Positions 57,608-64,000 of a stretch of 64,000 nucleotides of DNA are shown piece after piece. Origin of the DNA: Lindgomyces ingoldianus. Taxonomy: Eukaryota; Ascomycota; Dothideomycetes; Pleosporales; Lindgomycetaceae. Position 1 is the first letter of the stretch, and the number at the start of each line of letters is the position of its first letter. A program made the translations under genes and the position numbers. Under the pieces are notes generated by a model. It saw only the letters and a program-made list of their open reading frames with translations. It did no database searches and had not been told where the DNA came from. Location: assembly GCF_010093535.1 (NCBI RefSeq), contig NW_022985204.1, positions 423,763-487,762 on the forward strand, written 5' to 3'.

Positions 57608-60502
57608 GTTCTCGGCTCACTACTCGGGGCGTGAATAATGAAAGTAAATTTAACACCGGTATGGTACAAGCAGGTAGAGGAAGAACAACATAAAGATTGC
57701 GATCAGAAAGCAAATCAGATTTAGCCAATTTACCTCGAGCGTACCGCCAGCTATATACCCAGGCGTTTCAAGCTAGATGCCACAAGAGGGGCGAAGTTTC
57801 AGGCGCATAGCTGTGCCGCAATAGACCTCGGGTTCTCAGGCCAGTGTTGCTACTGCGCGACATCTTCCCGCTCGTTCAAGCAAGGCGGTCTCGATCCCTC
57901 AAATTTCAGCTATTGTATTCATGCCATGCTTGAAGACCGTTCAGAAGTTTCCTATTAAGTGATTCGTAAACTTCAACATGGGAAATAGAATAACTTTACC
58001 AATCCAAATCACATTTGGTTGCTTGTATCGCTGTCCCGTATTCTAGAGATACTAGCGGTTGTGATTCCGGCCTGTAGGTGCTCTCGCGGCGTGTCCAAAG
58101 GGTGCCCCAGCCAATAATTGGCTTGTTAAGCGCCCTCTCCAAGAGTCTTTTTTGGAGAGTGCTCCGTACTTCGCCCCTAGTGGAAGCACTACGCGCCGAA
58201 GGGGAACATAATACCAAACACTTTGCAAGTTGAAATCGGAAAGGCTTTCGCTGTCAATTCCATCTTCTTAATTCCGTTCTTGTCCCCGTAAGTGATTATG
58301 TCGCGGGCGGTCCTTGCCTCTTTTGCTTGTTTGAAATGGCGTTTGAAGTCGTGCTCGCTGTTCAACCGTACCAGGGCGGATCGCTTGATTCTTGTCCTCT
58401 GAAAAATCCGGGTTCTCGACTGGGCGGTATGTCTTTGTCAATCATACTCTAACCATGGGCTTTTATCATTCCGAAACGATTCATAACCTTGCTGTGAGCC
58501 CGGAAGTCAATGCAGATCATTCATATGGTTGTCTTGTGCTTTGTTGTATCCTTTCATTTCTTTGGTCCGCCTCCTGAATGGGAGCCGGTTCGCCGCCGCA
58601 CTTCTTCTTGAAGAATCGGACCTAGAAACCAGACATATGGGCCCACAGTTGTACGTCAGTCTTCGAATGGCCAAAGAGCCCGATAGACGGTAGGCTCACG
58701 TCATTGTCTATGCTAGAGAGTCGGCTCGGAGACTGGTAAACTCGTCTAGGAAAGTACTCCCTAGCGTGAGGCTCAACGTCGCCGAGGGTATGCTTTTCAT
58801 GTAGCAGCATGGGGAGGAACCGATGGAGGTGTTTTCCTTGCTCTATGCCTTAGTTGGATCCCGAGTGCTCGCTCATCAGCAGCATCTTTCCTCAGCTGGT
58901 TTAGCCTGAGGCAAACAGCATCCGGGGGCCCCATTCTATGCTGATATGACGACCGGCTCGACATCCTCATCTTAAGCTATTTAGTTTGTTTCTCTAGACG
59001 AAAACACCGTGACATGGCTGAAGGCCTTATCACCGACTCTACGGCCAAGCTGTTTTCATGTGTTTATTCGTGGATAGATGTTAGCGGTTGAAGAAGGAAC
59101 TAAATAGCCAAGAGATGAGATATATGCCTAGGCTGGTGCAGGAGCTAGAGACTGTTCCTTGATCGGCGCAGCAGGCTCCGTTTTCCCCTTGGTGTTCTCC
59201 TTCAGTGCTGCGGTCTCCGGGGCCAGCTCATCCTCAGCACCCTTCGATGCCCATAACATCAGGTAGTTACGGGGTGGATTTACGGCTCCGCTCTTGGTTT
59301 CAATGTATATATCAGATGTTGGCCATTGACAGCACTCTTGGCGGCATAGGACCCAAGTTCTAAGTGACGTAAACAAACCAATCTTGAAGCAGAGGTCTCG
59401 TTCGGCCAAAGATCCATTTCCGAAGGAAGCCAATTCGTGAGAATGGGTTCAAGAAGGGCGGAATTCTCCTTCCAAGACGCTCCAACTTGCGCGGAATGGG
59501 GCCCGGAGCAGCGGGGGCCGATTCTGTCCGACCCAGGCTTGCATTCCAATCGGGCAGTTCTCTATTTCTCTAAAGTTAGCTCCTACTCTAACTCCTCGAT
59601 GATGCGTGATCCCAGACTCGGTAGCTTGGACTAGAGATGAGCCGGCCCATTTATTCTCTTTGGCCTACTCTTGCCATTTGTGTACTTTGCCACCTAGTAT
59701 TCGATTAGTTAGCCCAGCTCCTGTCTCTAATCCCCAGGCGTCATCGTCTTTCATCTCAGAGTTGTTGGACCTCTTTAAGAGCTTTTTGGCAGTCGGAAAG
59801 GCAACCGGTCGCGTCAGGAAACGGAGAGTCGGCAAGGGGGTTAACACGGGACATATTGGGTCTATATAGCTAATTTATGGAAGGCAACCACTCTCCAGAT
59901 GGAAGGCCACGAAAGCGAAAGGGGTGAAGCGTTGCAATCGCACCCATATTTCTAGTGCTGGCCCACCCGCAGCACCCCACTAGTGGGCGGAAGAGCGTGC
60001 TGGTGCTGTTATTTCGCGGCCGGAATGTGCTCGACGCCGCTGACCGCTGGGAAAATCCAGGGCTTACAGTCGTATCAACTGACCCAGGAACAAACTTCAG
60101 AGCCTGCTGTTCAAGCTGCAGGTCGTGATAGGGTAGACAGAAAATGGGCCCTGGCTGTTAGTGGGATAGCCTGTACGTCGAGCTTCTGAGCGACAAGCTG
60201 GCTGGGCAGGTGGCTGGCGTCGCCCACCAGAACGGTCGTTCAGTGGTTGCATAGCCGATTCAGCTGTGAACTCCAACGTCGCTCCAGCGCCACCTCTACG
60301 ACGTGTGCATTCAGAATAGAAGCAATGTCTAATTTGACAGATTACATATACTAGTTGTTAGGTGGCGCTCGCAGATGAGTGTGTTAGGTTTTAAAACTCG
60401 CACAACCGCTCCGATTTTTGCAACTCTCCTCTTGGTTCCCATTCCGAGTAGTTAACGTCCTTTAGGCAACTCCATTTTTCTCTTATCAAAATCGATATAC
60501 CA
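57608..60502. other. Long gene-poor stretch
   Basis: About 2.9 kb of GC-balanced sequence with no recognisable gene. Two overlapping reverse frames at 59128-59549 are the best candidates: one ends in a Glu/Lys/Ala/Pro-rich tail (TAALKENTKGKTEPAAPIKE), the other contains LPSEMDLWPNETSASRLV. Neither has known domains. Confidence 0.3.
59128..59433 (-). CDS. Hypothetical small ORF
   Basis: 101 codons with ATG, ending in a charged low-complexity tail. It overlaps another reverse frame of similar quality, so only one, or neither, is real. No domain, signal peptide or membrane segment recognised. Confidence 0.2.
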   Translation of the reverse strand: MASFGNGSLAERDLCFKIGLFTSLRTWVLCRQECCQWPTSDIYIETKSGAVNPPRNYLMLWASKGAEDELAPETAALKENTKGKTEPAAPIKEQSLAPAPA

Positions 60503-61380
60503 ATGGCCAAGAAGGACAGGAAGAAATTAGCCGACCTATTGCTTTGGGGACTCATACAATTAGTAACGCTACCCTACCACCGCTTTTTTACGTATAACAC
60601 TCTCAAGCCCGCGTTAGAGATTCAAGAGTATGCAACAAGGGGCGTGGAGCGCAACTCACTAGACCGGAAAAAACTGCACTCCTTATTATGCGGCTGGCGA
60701 ACTCGAAAGAGAGATGAACTCGCCTTTGTTTCCGTGGGTGTATGACAATCACATAGAAGTCCTAGGGTGAACACTCGGAAAACTGACGGATTTGGTAGGG
60801 CGTCACTATTACTGCAATTGTCACTGCCTCCTTTTCGTGGCCTGTTATTCAGGATTCATACTGGCTTGCGTCCGGCGTCTGGTATGCTTCCCTCATGACA
60901 TCTGTCTGTGGGATCCTCATATCAGCGCAGCAAGTGTCGCTGCTTACGCTCGTCGGTGATCTCCCGGTGGATCCGCTAGCCGCATCTTCAAAGACAATCC
61001 AACGCCATCTTAACCAAATCCTTATAGATTGCCAGCCCCCAATCCGCGACTCCGATGAAGCTGCGCATGAATATTCTCAGCAATGGGTTCTCAGCTGGAA
61101 GCAGATCTTCACATGGCAGTGTCCTATGATGTTCTTTGGGTACTCAACTCTATTATATTTCGTTGGGCTGACAGTTATTGTGTGCACGCCCTTGATCGAA
61201 GAAAGGAAGGGCCCCACCATTAACGTAGGATTTCCTTTCAGATTTAGTTGCCGGCAGCTAACCAAACAATACTTAGGTCGCGATTACCTACCTCGTGGCT
61301 TCCGGGATATCCTGGGGTTTATTCGCGTACTGTTCTCTCGGTGGCTACCGTGCTATAACACTCGACGGAGATCCAGATGA
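60503..61380 (+). CDS. Uncharacterised fungal membrane protein
   Basis: Two exons, 60503-60739 and 60799-61380; the intron (GTATGA, CTGAC branch, GGTAG, 59 bp) falls between codons and joins FVSVG to GVTITAIVTASFSWP. About 272 residues. Exon 2 holds hydrophobic segments around WLASGVWYASLMTSVCGILI and MMFFGYSTLLYFVGLTVIVC, with the TASFSWP and SAQQVSLL motifs shared by a frequent, unassigned Pezizomycotina membrane family. N- and C-termini are basic (MAKKDRKK; YNTRRRSR). Apparently intact. The function is not known. Confidence 0.7.
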
Positions 61381-62039
61381 TACTGAAATCGCTTGAGGGG
61401 GCGAGGCTGGGAGGCTAAAAGACATAGCAGCGAACAGGTATGAAATGAAATAAGGATAACGTAAAGAATGTCAGCGAAAGGGGCTCTACAATAGGCTGCC
61501 CAATCAACCTTAGACATAGTGCCTATTAATACTCTATAAATTATATAGCTCCTTAGACTTGTTGTATAACTTGTACCTATGTAAGATTATAGTTACAAGC
61601 CTAGATATCGCTTCCAACATCTATTTAGCCTAATTTAACTATCTAATTACCAGCACTTATTTAAAGACTCCTTCTCTATTCTAGTCACCTGTGGAATATT
61701 ATTAAGACTATTGTTGCTATGTTCTCTAAGGTCTTAATTATACTTAAAGGGTTATTCTAAGAGATTAATCAGACTAGAGGTTCTAGATTTATGTAGCTAA
61801 ATAATTAACAAATAGTAGAGATGTTAAGGCTTCTATAGACGAGACTAACTCTATTATCTACAATTATAACAGAATAGCCCTATAGGGACCTATAAGGAGG
61901 CTAGATTAAGAATTTAGATAGCGTCTAGCATCTAAAGGAAAACACTCTATCTTACCTCTAACTATTAACTATATAAGCTAAATCCTTGCTAATTTAACTT
62001 ATCCATTCCTATTAGCTTCTATTTAATGCATATAGCTAT
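61381..62039. other. AT-rich decayed sequence
   Basis: Base composition turns AT-rich at about 61500, with the same depleted trinucleotides as the left arm. No gene or defined element. Confidence 0.4.
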
Positions 62040-62217
62040 TGTAAGAGGTATCGAGCAGGAAGCACGAGGCACAGAGAGGGAATGCAGGATAGGGGGTGTG
62101 TAGCAGAGCTACAAGAGAGAGAGTAAACCTTAGGGTCAGAGGCAGAGGTACGGAGGCCGAGGAGCCTATATATCCCGTGCCAAGCCTAGGGTACTCAGCT
62201 GTAACATAACCGTGAAA
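62040..62217 (+). repeat. Solo LTR (178 bp) with target duplication
   Basis: TGTAAGAGGTATCGAGC...AACCGTGAAA flanked by GCTAT (62035-62039 and 62218-62222). The last three bases would be ACA in the relative at 41393. It is longer than that copy by an insertion around AGAGGGAATGCAGG...GTGTGTAGCAGAGC. Confidence 0.8.
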
Positions 62218-62337
62218 GCTATGCTAATAGTATTATAGATTTAAATGCCTATTATATTTTAAATTCGTACCCTTTAGGTTAGTTAGATGTTTAAAACTAG
62301 CTCTAGAAGTTAACTAGTATAGGTTAGAGTTTATATC

Positions 62338-62704
62338 TGTAACAGGCGCTCGGATCCATAGGATCAGCGGCACGACTATATGCACTAAGCGGGAGCTAAA
62401 AGGCATGCACAAGTTAATCAGCGAGGGTTCAGCTTGCACAGTCAATATCGATGCGAGATAGGATATCCCCTAGATGCCAGCTCTCATCTAGATCTTCGAT
62501 CTAGTCCGCTTGCAGTCCTAATAGGTCCAACCCGTCACAACAGCACTACAAGTATACAGTATCCTTATGCAAGATGCTAGAAACTGCCTCTTAATACTAC
62601 AAGAAAGCCATATTTAGAATCTTGCATATAAATTCTACGTAGTTGCGGTGCTACAAGTAGTTGATTCTGTGGCTCGAGTGATGCGAGTGAGTTTTGTCTC
62701 CTCA
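62338..62704 (-). repeat. LTR (367 bp) with adjacent polypurine tract
   Basis: On the minus strand it starts TGAGGAGACAAAAC directly after CGTGTACGGGGGACTATTA and ends CTGTTACA. No matching flanks, so it is not a solo LTR; 62705-63400 may be the remains of its interior. Confidence 0.5.
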
Positions 62705-63450
62705 TAATAGTCCCCCGTACACGAGGGCTCCGCACAGCTACAGGCTAAGCTTTTTATCAATCTAAGTAAATTACATAGTGCTAGTTACGTAAGACGTGCA
62801 CAATTGTATCGCACTAGTCTAGATTAACGATTACCTTCGTTAAAGGTACTAACTCGCGTAGCGAACTTGCGTGAATCTTTCTGCGACAGCAGCCACTACG
62901 CTAATAGTGGCTTTTAAACACTGCAGGGAAGTTTGAAGACTTAGGTAGAACTATTCTGTTAATTTTAGTAGCAGCAAGAGCGTAATGATAGTGCTATAGC
63001 AGGAGAAGTCTATTTCGCGGCAAAACGGGGCTCTCTACAAATTAGGCACAGCGACAGCAACGTAAGAGTAAGGTTTAGGTGCAAAAGTGCCTGCATGTTT
63101 AGGATTACTTATAGCGCATGCCTAATGTAAAAAATATAGTAGGTGTTAAGGAATATGCAGAGTTTAAGGGGTGAGAAGTTCAACTTATAATTTTTCTCAC
63201 CACGGGGGATTTCTCGCTTCACAGGGATGGATGTTAGTAAGTACCGTGAGATTGTTGAAGTGGCAGGTGTACCTAGTAGGGTGAGGTATGTAGGATTGGA
63301 TTAAAGAGGTAGCATCAGTTGAAGATGTTTACACGAACTGATGCAGGAGATAGTGGGTAGTGTAGGGTATATAGCCAGAGCTGCGCTCCTCATCTAATAA
63401 AATAACTTTACACTTAACTTCTATCAGAAATAGCCCGGAAAATGGCCAAC
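62705..63450. other. Probable retroelement interior debris
   Basis: AT-rich up to about 63150, then mixed. No recognisable domain; the last 200 bases may belong to the 3' flank of the next gene. Confidence 0.3.
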
Positions 63451-64000
63451 TTATGTCTGTGCAATAACCTGAACGACCGGCGTAACTTCACTTTCCAGCA
63501 CTTCTAGGCCATTGGTTTTCCCGATTGAAGTGTCGGGGCAAAATGCCTCAACTATCTTCAACGCCGCCTCCTTCAAAGACCCCGGTGGTTCAGTTTCTAC
63601 GAGCGTTTCTTCGTTATCCCATTCATCGTCTCCAATGCTTGGTTCGATCTCAGTTACTGCGCTTTCATCGGCATCTTCTACCTTGATCACACTTTCATGT
63701 ATCGGTCTGTCGCCGGGCTCACTCACAGCCTCCACTTGTCCATCGCCTTCTGACTCTCCAGATGCAAGGGGAGGTGGAACCAGTGGGGAAGAGGTCGATT
63801 GGATTTTCTCTGGCGACACCCCCTTATCTGCTAGTGCTGTTTCTGCTGCAGCATCTTTCTGAAGCGGCTTGGTCTTGGACAACAGCCCCGTTCCAAATAA
63901 TGAATCCGGCGTAGGGGTTGCCGAAGACTCCCATGACGGCTCGAACTTAAACTGCGGCACACCGGTTGTGCAAGTAAAGTCTCCTTTAGGTTGAGCTTCT
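63451..64000 (-). CDS. C-terminal part of an acidic, Ser/Pro/Glu-rich protein (runs off the window)
   Basis: Open from the right edge (the frame continues through 63960 without a stop: TGVPQFKFEPSWESSATPTP) to TGA/TAG-bounded 63451; at least 182 residues. Low-complexity acidic composition (EVEDADESAVTEIEP-like, DDEWDNEETLVETEPPGSLK) ending in GLEVLESEVTPVVQVIAQT. No domain recognised in the visible part; probably a disordered tail. The start codon lies outside. Confidence 0.6.
   Translation of the reverse strand, partial: EAQPKGDFTCTTGVPQFKFEPSWESSATPTPDSLFGTGLLSKTKPLQKDAAAETALADKGVSPEKIQSTSSPLVPPPLASGESEGDGQVEAVSEPGDRPIHESVIKVEDADESAVTEIEPSIGDDEWDNEETLVETEPPGSLKEAALKIVEAFCPDTSIGKTNGLEVLESEVTPVVQVIAQT

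Noticed and set aside
57996..58217. Small reverse frame downstream of the sacsin-like gene's start
   Set aside because: Short, unremarkable composition, no splice or start context.

Overview
The window looks like a filamentous ascomycete (Pezizomycotina) chromosome. Genes carry short introns (44-74 bp, GTRNGT donors, CTAAC/CTGAC-like branch points), and the families are typical of such fungi: a Zn2Cys6 regulator beside an NmrA-like protein, a patatin/NB-ARC/TPR protein, GH43, and LTR retrotransposons destroyed by C-to-T mutation of the RIP type (repeat-induced point mutation). I cannot name the species from sequence alone.

The DNA falls into two compartments. Bases 1 to about 23,010, and smaller islands at about 41,580-42,270, 46,560-49,850 and 61,500-63,400, are AT-rich, gene-empty, nested transposon debris. 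Several insertions can be delimited exactly because their 5-bp target duplications survive: a full-length chromodomain Gypsy element (2964-10642, TSD TCTAC), a 4.36-kb LTR element without recognisable genes (11503-15861, TSD TGCAG), two miniature LTR elements (21217-22633, TSD ATAAA; 46964-48338, TSD CTATA), and solo LTRs at 16297, 20612, 21955, 41393, 49121, 50423 and 62040. A Copia element enters from the left edge and ends at 2956. A palindromic repeat family forms the substrate into which several of these jumped.

The GC-balanced compartment (about 23,010-41,560, 42,270-46,560 and 49,850-61,500) holds the genes: a membrane glycoprotein (24350-26556); a 5'-truncated patatin/NB-ARC/TPR protein (28464-30861); a divergent NmrA-like / Zn2Cys6 pair (33503-36213); a broken secreted lectin-like plus aerolysin-like pore-forming protein (37742 to about 38900); a CCCH zinc-finger protein (39150-40221); an intracellular GH43 beta-xylosidase (44900-46522); a decayed ankyrin-type locus (about 49930-51707) interrupted by solo LTRs; a large sacsin/NO VEIN-like HSP90-ATPase protein with a DUF3883-like C-terminus (52462-57607); a small membrane protein (60503-61380); and the C-terminal part of an acidic protein leaving the right edge (63451-64000).

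The gene content (NLR-like, pore-former, HATPase/DUF3883, ankyrin, regulator pair) with several disabled copies resembles accessory, fast-evolving DNA between RIP-silenced blocks; there is no sign that the genes form one pathway. The most unusual signals are in the repeat compartment: a strict pyrimidine-C-purine mutation context, outer LTR edges spared from RIP in every dated insertion, and a family with LTRs of only 77-80 bp.
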